A stretch of DNA of 41,063 nucleotides, taken from positions 1-41,063 of the forward strand of contig JANSXC010000038.1 in NCBI GenBank assembly GCA_024743115.1, read 5' to 3'. Source of the stretch: a bacterium (GTDB lineage Bacteria; Planctomycetota; UBA1135; UBA2386). This document shows positions 16,371 through 24,645 of the stretch, piece by piece. Numbering within the stretch: the stretch's first letter is position 1; every line of letters starts with the position of its first letter. The notes below the pieces were generated by a model that searched no databases, had not been told where the DNA came from, and saw nothing but the letters and a program-made list of their open reading frames with translations. The position numbers were made by a program, and so were the translations under genes.

Positions 16371-17489
16371 GTGACCCGTTCGCGTTCACCAAGCCTCGTT
16401 CGCAAGTTGCTTCTCACGCTCGGGGCTCTGGTGTTCGCGCTCGTTGGCGCCGAAGTGGTCGTTCGGAGCGTCGGGAGTCCCGAGAAGCCGCGCCCGGTCA
16501 TCTTCACCGAGATCGGGATCGAGGCGCCGCTCGGTGAAGTGATCGCGTACATGCCGAAGATGGCGCGGAGTGACCACTCCGCGGAGAACGGTCACACCGC
16601 GCCGCCCTACGGTCTGCTGCTTGCGAACCTGAAGCTGCGGTGGGGCTACCGGCCGATGCCGACGCTCGACTACTTCGACGACAACGGTTGCGTCGCGATC
16701 GACACCAACAGCCTCGGGCTGCGGGACGAGGAGTTCGAGGTGGCGAAGGCGCCGCGCGAGTTCCGCGTGCTCGCGCTCGGCGATTCGATGACCTATGGGC
16801 TCGGTGTGCCGCTGGCTATGACCTGGCCGCAGGTGCTGGAGCAGCGGTTGCGAGGCGAGCTCGCGCGGCCGGTCGAGGTCATCAACGCCGGCTTCGCGGC
16901 GGGCGGTTACGACCCGTCGTTCTATCACACGTGGCTGGCGGCCAACGGGATCCACTTCGAGCCGGATCTCGTGATCGTCGGGCTCTGCCTCAACGATGTC
17001 GATCACGGCATCGGGATGCTGACCTATCCCAGCGTGCCGCTGAAGCCGGTGCTCGGTGGCTGGTCGCTGCTGCTCGACCGGATGGTCCAGCTGGTGCGGC
17101 AGTCCGAGGCGCGGCAGACTCGGAAGGACTTCCGCTCGGCGATCACCGACGACTCGCCGGTGTGGCGGGCGACGCGCGACGGTTTGATTGCGATGCGTGA
17201 CACGCTCACTGCGGCGAACGTGCGCTTCCTCGTCTGCGTGTTTCCGATGCTGAGCCAGCTCGAGCCCGAGCTGTATCCGTTGACCCCGGTCCACGCGATG
17301 GTGACCGACTTCTGTGAGCGCGAAGGGATCCAGACGCTGGATCTGCTGCCGGCGTTCCTCGCGTACGAGGGCGACGAGCAGGGGCTCTGGGTGCACTCGA
17401 GCGACCAGCACGCCAACGACATCGGCCACGCGATCCAGGCCGAGCAGATCCATGCTTTCCTGCGTCAGCGGCAGTTGCTGCCGCGATGA
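16371..17489 (+). CDS. Membrane-anchored SGNH/GDSL-type hydrolase
   Basis: 372 aa from a GTG start. One N-terminal hydrophobic segment (about 12-32) anchors or exports the protein. The SGNH blocks are in order: block I ALGDSMTYG with S139, block II INAGFAAGGYD (171-181) with the oxyanion glycine, block III GLCLNDVD with N208, and block V SDQHANDIGH with D345 and H347. The enzyme is an esterase or acyl-ester hydrolase acting outside the cytoplasm. Proteins of this layout, an N-terminal helix followed by a late SGNH domain, are common in glycan or lipid modification, but no partner gene is adjacent. Its stop is only 6 bases from the stop of the convergent SUMF1 lipoprotein gene. Confidence 0.83.
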   Translation: MTRSRSPSLVRKLLLTLGALVFALVGAEVVVRSVGSPEKPRPVIFTEIGIEAPLGEVIAYMPKMARSDHSAENGHTAPPYGLLLANLKLRWGYRPMPTLDYFDDNGCVAIDTNSLGLRDEEFEVAKAPREFRVLALGDSMTYGLGVPLAMTWPQVLEQRLRGELARPVEVINAGFAAGGYDPSFYHTWLAANGIHFEPDLVIVGLCLNDVDHGIGMLTYPSVPLKPVLGGWSLLLDRMVQLVRQSEARQTRKDFRSAITDDSPVWRATRDGLIAMRDTLTAANVRFLVCVFPMLSQLEPELYPLTPVHAMVTDFCEREGIQTLDLLPAFLAYEGDEQGLWVHSSDQHANDIGHAIQAEQIHAFLRQRQLLPR

Positions 17490-17495
17490 CGCCCG

Positions 17496-18362
17496 TCACA
17501 GATCGCGCGCGGGTCGCAGGCCGTAGAACGCGTTGCGCGTGTTCGGGAAGTCCTGCGTTCGATCCGTCGGCCGCGGGTTGCCGGGCGTGAACCAGGACGC
17601 GCCGCGCAGGCTGCGGCCGGGCTCATCGTTCTTGATGACCGGATCCGTGACGGTTGCGGCGGCCTCGGTGAGGAACGGCACGGGTGCATAGCAGTCGGCG
17701 CACCACTCCCAGACGTTGCCGAGCATGTCGTGGAGGCCGTAGCCGTTGGCGGCGCGGGTTGCGACGGGCCGCGGTCCTGTGCCGGCCGTGGCGTTGAACC
17801 AGGCGAACTCCCGCACTGAAGCCGCGCTCGACCACGGCGCCGGTGCGCTGCCTGTCCGTTCGTGATCGGCGCGGCAGGCGAGCTCCCACTCGGCTTCGGT
17901 CGGCAGTCGGTAGCCGAGTGCCCGACAGAACTCGCGGGAGTCGTCCCAGGACAGCGGCATCGGCAGCTCCGTCGTCGGCGGCACCGGCAGGCCGGAGTTC
18001 TTGGCCGCCCGGTCGGCGAACCGGCGGAACTGGGCCGCTGTGACTTCGGTCTCGGCCAGCAGGAACGGCCGCGTCACGGCGACCGTGACGGTGGCGGCCA
18101 CTCCTGGAGGGGAGTAGCGGAACTCACCGGCCGGAATCCGCACGAACACGATGCCGGTTCGTGGATCGCGCAGGCGTCGTGGCGGCTCCATGCCGTCGAG
18201 GTGTTCCCAATCTGCCGGATCGGAAAGTCCAGCGAGGCTGGCGCTGTCGATCGGACCGAGGCCCGGCTCTCCGCGGCACCCGGCGATGCCAAGGGCGAGG
18301 CCGGCACACAGCGCGTGCAGGGCGGCGCGGCGGTGGGTCCGGCTCGTGGCAAGGGGCAGCAC
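17496..18362 (-). CDS. SUMF1/formylglycine-generating-enzyme-like lipoprotein
   Basis: 288 aa from a GTG start. A signal peptide with lipobox IAGC (C29) makes it a lipoprotein. Residues 65-288 form the SUMF1 fold: FVRIPAGEF, ETEVTAAQFRRF, YRLPTEAEWELA, GYGLHDMLGNVWEWCAD and SLRGASWF. The cysteine pair that FGE uses to oxidise sulfatase cysteine should lie in the last 40 residues; that part has none, so true formylglycine formation is unlikely. SUMF1-like domains without the cysteines act as binding or structural modules (C-type-lectin fold). It is divergent from the secreted MBL protein, with 75 bases between. Confidence 0.82.
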   Translation of the reverse strand: MLPLATSRTHRRAALHALCAGLALGIAGCRGEPGLGPIDSASLAGLSDPADWEHLDGMEPPRRLRDPRTGIVFVRIPAGEFRYSPPGVAATVTVAVTRPFLLAETEVTAAQFRRFADRAAKNSGLPVPPTTELPMPLSWDDSREFCRALGYRLPTEAEWELACRADHERTGSAPAPWSSAASVREFAWFNATAGTGPRPVATRAANGYGLHDMLGNVWEWCADCYAPVPFLTEAAATVTDPVIKNDEPGRSLRGASWFTPGNPRPTDRTQDFPNTRNAFYGLRPARDL

Positions 18363-18437
18363 AGGGCGTGGTTATAGCGTCACCTCACCGCGGTCGAGCG
18401 GCGGAGTTTCGACTCGTTCTGGTATGTTCTGCCGCCC

Positions 18438-20240
18438 ATGCTCGCGTCGCTTGCCACCCTCGCTGTCCTCGCTCTGCCCCAGAATGGCGAGGCCGATCCA
18501 CCCGTCGGCCTCACGGTCGTTCTCGTTGATGTCGGCCAAGGCGACGGCGTCGTGATTCGGGCGCCCAACGGCACGATCCACTGTCTCGACGGCGGTCCCA
18601 ATGGCCAGGGTTCGTCCTCGGTGAATCCGGTCATCGCGCAGCTACAGCCGACGGGCTACGGCTTCACGTTCCTGACCCATTTCCACGACGACCACCAGGG
18701 CGGGCTCGACGAGCTGTTGATCACGCGGCCATTCCAGTTCGCGTACGACCGCGGCGATCTGCGGCGCACCAGCCAGAGCCCCAACATGGCCAACTACCTC
18801 AACGCCGCGGGTTCGCGGCGGCGCACGGCGGTGGTCGGTGGGGTGTACCCGCTCGGCGGCGGCGCGACGCTGACCTGCCTCACGCGGGATGGGAACGTAC
18901 TGGGCGGAGCGTTCGTCAATCCGACGAGCTCGGCGCAGGAGGAGAACTCGCGGTCCCTGGCGTTCCGGCTCGACTACGGCGACTTCTCGATGTGGCTCGG
19001 CGGTGACCTGACCGGGGGCGGCAACAACACGTCGGACGTCGAGAGCCCGGCGTCGCTGGCCTGCGGTGACGTCGACGTCTACATGCTGAACCATCACGGT
19101 TCGAACACGTCGAGCAGCACCAACCTGATCACGCGGCTCGACCCCGAGCTCTGCGTCGTCAGCTGTGGGACGGGCAATCCCTACGGACACCCGACGATCA
19201 CGGTCACCAACCGCATCGTCCAGGCCGCGGCGACCCGCGCGATGCTCAGCACGACGCGGGGCAGCTCCAACACGATCGGCTTCGGTGTGACGGGTAACAT
19301 CCGGATCGACACGGATGGTCGGCGCTACCGTGCCTCGGCGGAGAACGGTGACTTCCTGGACTTCTACTGTGACGAGGTCACGGTGCCGACGCCGACCGTC
19401 GGAGACCTCAAGATCAGCGAACTGCACCGCGATCCCAGCGTCGTGCCCGATACCAACGGGGAGTACATCGAGGTCGTCAACATCGGCAGCAAACCGGTCG
19501 GCTTGATGGGGCTGCGCATCCAGGACAACAGCTCGTCGATCACGCTCGCGAGCAACTTCATGCTCGTGCCGGGGCGCCCCATGGTGTTCCAGCGTGACGG
19601 TGCGCCCACGCGGAACGGCAACCAGCCGCTCGGCATGACCGTGCCCTACAACACCATGACGCTCGGCAACGGCGGTGAGACGATCCAGTTGCGGCACGGT
19701 TCGCAGTTGCTCGATTCGGTGGCCTACACCAGTTCGTGGCCGGGGGGCTCCGGCACGGCGGCCGAACGTCGCGATCTGCGCGGCGCCAACTTCTCCACGA
19801 ACTGGACCTCGGCGCCGCTGTCGTTCGGCAACGGCGATCGCGGTTCACCAGGCGCGATCAACCCGACGGATACGACCGTGCATCCGGTCGAGGTCTGTGT
19901 CACGACGGACAGCGACGGCATCACCGTGCACGGCACGGCGCTGGATCACGGCGGTGGCGCGCGATGGAGCGTGCTCGGCGTGGCCTATGGCAGCGTGCCC
20001 GGATTCCCGTTCCTCAACGCGACGGTGCCACTCAACCTCGACCCGTTCCTGCAACTCTGGCTCGGCGTTCCCGGAGCGTTCCAGGCCATGCCGGCGGCCG
20101 GTTACCGCTCCATGCGGCTGGATCTGCCGACGCCCAACGTGTTCACGGGCGCGACGCTCTACGCGGCGCACGTGATCGTTGACCTCAACACGTTCACGAT
20201 TCCGGCGCTGTCGACGGCGATGCCGTTCCAGATGCCGTAA
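18438..20240 (+). CDS. Secreted ComEC-like metallo-beta-lactamase with lamin-tail domain
   Basis: 600 aa. A short signal-like N-terminus precedes an MBL domain with VDVGQGDGVVI (30-40), the zinc motif THFHDDHQGG (80-89), a later GGD and MLNHHGSNTSSS. This set is typical of the ComEC C-terminal hydrolase and its free-standing relatives. Residues about 318-460 form a lamin-tail domain (KISELHRDPS, GEYIEVVNIGSKPV, GLRIQDN). The last 130 residues are a further beta-rich domain with NLDPFLQLWLG, which I cannot name. The probable job is hydrolysis of extracellular DNA or another phosphodiester while attached to the surface. The gene stands between a divergent lipoprotein gene and hpt, which starts 45 bases later. 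Confidence 0.83.
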   Translation: MLASLATLAVLALPQNGEADPPVGLTVVLVDVGQGDGVVIRAPNGTIHCLDGGPNGQGSSSVNPVIAQLQPTGYGFTFLTHFHDDHQGGLDELLITRPFQFAYDRGDLRRTSQSPNMANYLNAAGSRRRTAVVGGVYPLGGGATLTCLTRDGNVLGGAFVNPTSSAQEENSRSLAFRLDYGDFSMWLGGDLTGGGNNTSDVESPASLACGDVDVYMLNHHGSNTSSSTNLITRLDPELCVVSCGTGNPYGHPTITVTNRIVQAAATRAMLSTTRGSSNTIGFGVTGNIRIDTDGRRYRASAENGDFLDFYCDEVTVPTPTVGDLKISELHRDPSVVPDTNGEYIEVVNIGSKPVGLMGLRIQDNSSSITLASNFMLVPGRPMVFQRDGAPTRNGNQPLGMTVPYNTMTLGNGGETIQLRHGSQLLDSVAYTSSWPGGSGTAAERRDLRGANFSTNWTSAPLSFGNGDRGSPGAINPTDTTVHPVEVCVTTDSDGITVHGTALDHGGGARWSVLGVAYGSVPGFPFLNATVPLNLDPFLQLWLGVPGAFQAMPAAGYRSMRLDLPTPNVFTGATLYAAHVIVDLNTFTIPALSTAMPFQMP

Positions 20241-20285
20241 CCCGCGAAGACACCCGTCAAAAGCGACCGCGCCCAACTGTCTGCC

Positions 20286-20855
20286 ATGTCGAACACCAAC
20301 CCGCCGTTTCGCGTCCTGTTGTCGCGCGACGACATCGTGCGCCGGATCCACGAGCTCGTGCGCGACCTCACTGCCGGTACGACCGACGAGCCGCCGTGCC
20401 TGGTGGCCGTGGTCGAAGGCGCGCGGCCGCTCGCCCGTCACCTGCAGCGTCTGATTCCGGGCGGGCTCCCCGTGCACGAGATCCGTGCGAGCTCGTACGG
20501 TGGCGGCACGACCAGCAGTGGCCAGGTGAGCGTCAGCGGTGGGGCAGAGATTCCCTGTGAGGGGCGCGTCGTGCTGCTCATCGAGGACATCGTGGATACG
20601 GGGCGCACGATCGCGCGGCTGAAGGAGCACTTCCTCGGCGCAGGCGCCAAGGAGTGTCGGGTCGTGACCCTGCTCGACAAGCCGTCGCGGCGCGTCGTGG
20701 ACGTCGTCGCGGACCACATCGGTTTCGAGATCCCGGACGAGTTCGTGATCGGTTTCGGGATGGATATCGACGGCCGTTACCGCGAGCTCGAGGACGTCGT
20801 GATCTACGACGCCGACATCGAACGCGCGCACCAGCGCGCGGCCGCGGCGGAGTAG
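20286..20855 (+). CDS. hpt: Hypoxanthine (guanine) phosphoribosyltransferase
   Basis: 189 aa, normal length for HPRT. The PRPP-binding loop VVLLIEDIVDTGRT lies at 95-108, VAVVEGARPLARHLQ (40-54) is the substrate-entry loop equivalent of VxxLKGxxxF, and the flexible loop SSYGGGTTSSGQV is at 69-81. VTLLDKPSRR and EFVIGFGMDIDGRYRELEDV complete the base-recognition part. It salvages hypoxanthine and guanine to IMP and GMP in the cytoplasm. It is followed after 31 bases by the SLOG-fold gene in the same direction. Confidence 0.92.
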   Translation: MSNTNPPFRVLLSRDDIVRRIHELVRDLTAGTTDEPPCLVAVVEGARPLARHLQRLIPGGLPVHEIRASSYGGGTTSSGQVSVSGGAEIPCEGRVVLLIEDIVDTGRTIARLKEHFLGAGAKECRVVTLLDKPSRRVVDVVADHIGFEIPDEFVIGFGMDIDGRYRELEDVVIYDADIERAHQRAAAAE

Positions 20856-20886
20856 TCGGCGGTCGCGGCTCGACTGCACTCGCTCA

Positions 20887-21369
20887 ATGCCGCCGCTGGC
20901 CGTGACCCGGATCGTCTCCGGTGCCCAGACCGGTGCGGACCGCGCCGCGCTCGATGTCGCGCGCGCGCTCGGCATCCCGTGTGGTGGTTGGGTGCCGAAA
21001 GGTCGCCAGGCCGAGAACGGGACGATCCCCGCGCACTACGCCGACCTCGTCGAAGCCACGAGTCGCAACCCGGCGCAGCGGACCGCGTGGAACGTGCGCG
21101 ACTCCGACGCCACGCTGATCCTGTCGCATGGACCGCTCGCGGGCGGTTCTCTGCTCACGGAACGCAAGGCCGACGCACTGGGGCGCCCTTGCCTGCACAT
21201 CGACGTTGCGCGGCACGACGATGCCGCGGCGGCGCAGGTCGTCGTCGACTGGTTGCTCGCGGTGACGCCGGCCACGTTGAACGTGGCCGGGCCACGCGCG
21301 AGCAAAGATCCTGCGATCTATGCGCGAACGGTCGGGGTGCTCACCGCGGTGTTTCACGGGCGGAGCTGA
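20887..21369 (+). CDS. SLOG-fold putative molybdenum cofactor carrier protein
   Basis: 160 aa. The sequence IVSGAQTGADRAALDVA at the start, GGWVPKGRQAENG in the middle and the SDATLILSHGPLAGGS segment match the Moco-carrier-like branch of the SLOG (lysine decarboxylase-like) superfamily. These are small cytoplasmic proteins proposed to bind nucleotide-like ligands; a role in molybdenum cofactor handling is known only for a few. No molybdenum genes occur in the window. It is likely co-transcribed with hpt, and it converges with the S46 peptidase gene (36 bases between stops). Confidence 0.82.
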   Translation: MPPLAVTRIVSGAQTGADRAALDVARALGIPCGGWVPKGRQAENGTIPAHYADLVEATSRNPAQRTAWNVRDSDATLILSHGPLAGGSLLTERKADALGRPCLHIDVARHDDAAAAQVVVDWLLAVTPATLNVAGPRASKDPAIYARTVGVLTAVFHGRS

Positions 21370-21405
21370 GACCCGCCGTGCCGCGATGGCTCGACCTGGA
21401 GCCGG

Positions 21406-23529
21406 TCAGCGGCCGCTGCCCTTGGGGCAGCCGAGTTCCGTCAGCAGGCGCTCGCACGCGAATACGTCTTCGATGATCCACAGCGCGTAGCGGATGTCGA
21501 CGATCACGTTACGCGAGCGTGCCGGATGCCAGCCGAAGTCGCCGGCGACCGCCTCGAACACGCGATCGAAGTTGAGGCCGATCAGGCGGCCCTGGCCGTC
21601 GATCACGGGCGAACCCGAGTTGCCGCCCGTCGTGTCGCCGTTGGCGAGGAAGCAAACCGGCACGTCACCGAGTCGGGGATCGACCCAGCGGCTGTCCATG
21701 CGCTTCTCGGCCGCCGCCAGCAGCGCCTTCGGGTTGGCGAACGGCGACTTGCCGGTCTCCTTGGCGAGGATGCCACCGACCGTGGTGTGCGGGGTGTACT
21801 GCACGCCGTCGCGCGGCACGTACCCCTTCACCTCGGCGATCGAGACGCGCAGCGTGCTGTTGGCGTCCGGGTAGAACGACTTGCCGCGGAACGCCTCCTG
21901 CGCCGCGATCCAGCGCCGACCGACGTCGAGCTGCTTGCCGCCGCGTTCACGGCGGCGGTCGGTCCAGGCCGTGCGCTCGTTGCCGAGAGCGCGCGCGATC
22001 TTCAGCAACGGATCTTCCGAGGCGCCAAGGCCGTCCTTGCCGTCGCCGAACACGGTGGCGCGGGCCTTCGGATCGGTCATCTTGGTGTTTGCGAGCACCT
22101 TCGCGGCCGCGTCGTTGGCGTACTCGTCGGACGCGAGGAACTCGAGCCCAGGTATGCACTGCTCCTGGCTCATCGCGGCGTACTCGTTGATGAGGATCTC
22201 GAGCAACGGCCGCTGGATGGCGTCCCAGTTCTCGTCGAAGCGATCGTTCGCGAGTGCGCGCGCGATGCCGCTGACGTTGCCGCCACGGTCGGCCGTCGCG
22301 CAGGCCTGCATCAGCACCATGAGCAGTGGCGCCTCGCGGCCGACGACGAGCGTGAACCACATCATCGTGTCGCGCTCGATCGTCTTGACCTCGGCCTCGT
22401 CCATCGCCATGACCTCGTCGAGTACCGAGCCGAACTGCGTCTTGCGCTCGGCATCCGCATCGATCCAGCGGCGCAGCTGCTCTTCCTCACGCAGCTTCTT
22501 CGCAACCGTTGCGTTGTTGGCGAGCCCGAAGATCATGCCGCGCGCGTTCTTCTCGACATTGGCGAGGCTCTTGATGCGATCGACGTAGCGCAGGTTCATC
22601 TCGGCGCTCGCCGCGCTGGCCTTCTGCATGACGTCGATCGCCTGGCTCAGGATGATGTCACGCTTGGGGTAGACGTAGGTCTCCTGGATGCCGACCGCGA
22701 CGCTCGACTTGTAGCGCTGCGTGCTGCCCGGGTAGCCCATGATGATCGCGAGGTCGTTCTCGACGACGCCTTCCGTGGAGACCTTCAGGAAGTGCTTCGG
22801 TTCGTACGGGACGTTGCCTTCGTTGTAGTTCCGCACGGTGCCGTCCGGCGCGACGTAGGCGCGGAAGAACGTGAAGTCGCCCGTGTGCCGCGGCCACTCC
22901 CAGTTGTCGATGTCACCGCCGTACTCACCGACCGCGCGCGGCGGTGCGTAGACCAGCCGCACGTCGGTGATCTTCGTGCGGTAGTAGAGGTGGTACTCCT
23001 TACCCTCGAGGAAGCTCGCGACGGAGCACTCCGTGTTGGCCTCGCTCGCTTCGCCCTCTTTGACGAGATCTGCGATCGTCTGCTGCGTGATTGCCCACCG
23101 TTCGAGGTCGCTCGTCGCCTTCTTCTGAGCGGCGTGAACCTTGGCCGTGACGTTCTCGATGCGCTTGAGCACGAACGCGGTCACGTCCGGGGCCGGCAGT
23201 TCGTCGGCGAGCTTTTGCGCCGCGAAACCGTTCTCGAGGTGATTGGCCTCGGGCGTGCTCAGCGCCGTCACGGCGCCGAAGCCACAGTGATGGTTGGTGA
23301 CGAGGAGACCGGTCGGCGAGCAGAATGATGCGGTGCAGCCGTTGATCTGGACGGTGCTCGACAGCACACCGCCGTTCTCCGGGTGCCAGAACTCGTCCTT
23401 GCTGAGCTTCATGCCGCGCTTCTCGAGCGCGGCCCAGTCCATGTCGCGGATCTGGGTCGGCAGCCATTGCCCTTCGTCGGGCAGGAGGCAGACAGCGGCG
23501 AGGAACGCGAGCAGAAGCCTGGGAGTCAT
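21406..23529 (-). CDS. S46 family dipeptidyl-peptidase, DPP11-like
   Basis: 707 aa, the normal size for S46. The first 16 residues form a signal peptide. The catalytic His lies in TNHHCGFG (second His, residue 81), the Asp in GGDIDNWEWPRHTGD (about 205), and the Ser in TGGNSGSP (about 636). Eighteen residues after this Ser is the Arg of GLNFDRVFE. In Porphyromonas DPP11 the same spacing (Ser655-Arg673) defines cleavage after Asp/Glu dipeptides, while DPP7 has Gly there. The enzyme should remove acidic dipeptides from peptides in the periplasm or outside. ATG 23529 was chosen since the signal peptide begins there; the longer upstream frame is Arg-rich filler. Confidence 0.92.
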   Translation of the reverse strand: MTPRLLLAFLAAVCLLPDEGQWLPTQIRDMDWAALEKRGMKLSKDEFWHPENGGVLSSTVQINGCTASFCSPTGLLVTNHHCGFGAVTALSTPEANHLENGFAAQKLADELPAPDVTAFVLKRIENVTAKVHAAQKKATSDLERWAITQQTIADLVKEGEASEANTECSVASFLEGKEYHLYYRTKITDVRLVYAPPRAVGEYGGDIDNWEWPRHTGDFTFFRAYVAPDGTVRNYNEGNVPYEPKHFLKVSTEGVVENDLAIIMGYPGSTQRYKSSVAVGIQETYVYPKRDIILSQAIDVMQKASAASAEMNLRYVDRIKSLANVEKNARGMIFGLANNATVAKKLREEEQLRRWIDADAERKTQFGSVLDEVMAMDEAEVKTIERDTMMWFTLVVGREAPLLMVLMQACATADRGGNVSGIARALANDRFDENWDAIQRPLLEILINEYAAMSQEQCIPGLEFLASDEYANDAAAKVLANTKMTDPKARATVFGDGKDGLGASEDPLLKIARALGNERTAWTDRRRERGGKQLDVGRRWIAAQEAFRGKSFYPDANSTLRVSIAEVKGYVPRDGVQYTPHTTVGGILAKETGKSPFANPKALLAAAEKRMDSRWVDPRLGDVPVCFLANGDTTGGNSGSPVIDGQGRLIGLNFDRVFEAVAGDFGWHPARSRNVIVDIRYALWIIEDVFACERLLTELGCPKGSGR

Positions 23530-23618
23530 GGCGGTTCTATACGGGCAGAACGGCGGCATTGCGCGGCCCAGAACGCAAGTTTCCACAGCGCCGGCACCGG
23601 GGTTGCCGATGGTGGGGC

Positions 23619-24614
23619 ATGCGAATGCGCAGCGTCGCCCCCGGACACGTGCAGTTGCGGCATCGCCCGGCCCTGCGCTGGGTGCTGCTCGCGCTCGGGG
23701 CGTTGCTGAGCTGGTACGCGATCGATACGGCGATTCGCCTCGACTTCGCGCGCGCACCGGTCCTCGCCGCGGCACTCGGGCTGCTCCTGCTGCTGGGCGG
23801 CTTCGTCGCCGTGCGCTGGTTCGTCGAGATCGAGATCTGGCCGACCGCGGTGACGTGGAGCCGTCGCGGGCGGTTGGGGTTCGGCGTGCGGCGTCTGCGT
23901 CTGCCGCGGTCGGCCGTCGTCGGCGTGCGACTCGGCTCCCGGGTGGTGTCGGGATCGGCGCCGCACGATCGCGCGCCGCGGCCGCGTCACACAGTCGAGC
24001 TCATGGCTGCCGAGCCGCTGCCGTCGACCGTGCTCGCCTTCGAGCATCGGCGCGAAGCGCGGGCGCGAGATTACGCGCTGGCGCTGTGCCGCGCGGCGCA
24101 ACTGCCGCTGCACGATGAGACGGGCGATTCGACCGAGGTGTGTGATGTTGCCGCGCTCGGTGGTCCGCCGTCGACCCGATTGCCGCGACCGGATGCGCCG
24201 CCGCCGCCAGGTGTCGTCGTGACCCCCGACCCGGTGCATGGTGAGTTCGTGACGTTGCGGCGTTGGTTCGGGCTCACGGTGACCCTCGCAGTCGTGGACG
24301 AAGAACTGCGGGTCGACTGGCACTGGTCGGGAGTACCGTTGCGGCGGCGCCGGATCACGTTGCCGGCGATCGAACGCGTTCGCGTGCAGCAGGCGCGCGC
24401 GGAAAACGGCGGCGCGACGTCGACCCACGTGGTGCCGGGGGTCGCCGTGCGGGCTGCTACCCGCACGCTCGTGTTCGGCAGTTGGCTGCCACCGGTAGCG
24501 CGGCGCTGGGTGCGCGCCTGGCTCGAGGCCACGATCTGGCCGGCGGCACCGGTTGGCGCAGCCGACGTGCCCGGAGGCCCCGCCGCCGCCGAGTCTTTGC
24601 CGGTCACACTTTGA
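23619..24614 (+). CDS. Membrane protein of unknown function
   Basis: 331 aa from ATG 23619, which has GGTGGGG just upstream; ATG 23625 is also possible. Two membrane helices lie near the N-terminus (about 20-40 and 48-66, LLALGALLSWYAI and LAAALGLLLLLGGFVAV). A mostly beta-like soluble part of about 260 residues with many arginines follows. The layout recalls PH-like bPH2 membrane proteins, with paired strand patterns such as VEIEIWPTAVTWSRRGRLGFG, but I cannot assign a family. The divergent S46 gene starts 89 bases away. The next gene starts 31 bases after its stop in the same direction. Confidence 0.65.
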   Translation: MRMRSVAPGHVQLRHRPALRWVLLALGALLSWYAIDTAIRLDFARAPVLAAALGLLLLLGGFVAVRWFVEIEIWPTAVTWSRRGRLGFGVRRLRLPRSAVVGVRLGSRVVSGSAPHDRAPRPRHTVELMAAEPLPSTVLAFEHRREARARDYALALCRAAQLPLHDETGDSTEVCDVAALGGPPSTRLPRPDAPPPPGVVVTPDPVHGEFVTLRRWFGLTVTLAVVDEELRVDWHWSGVPLRRRRITLPAIERVRVQQARAENGGATSTHVVPGVAVRAATRTLVFGSWLPPVARRWVRAWLEATIWPAAPVGAADVPGGPAAAESLPVTL

Positions 24615-24645
24615 CGCTGGCTGCACGGTCAGGCACGCTGGCCCG

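Noticed and set aside
15791..16537. 248-codon frame overlapping the second small unknown gene
   Set aside because: Its product is rich in Arg, Ser and Cys with no fold-like pattern, whereas the 15829 frame looks like a folded acidic protein.
21526..23328. 600-codon open frame opposite the S46 peptidase
   Set aside because: The real gene on the minus strand has a full catalytic triad; the plus-strand product is Arg/Val-rich without motifs.
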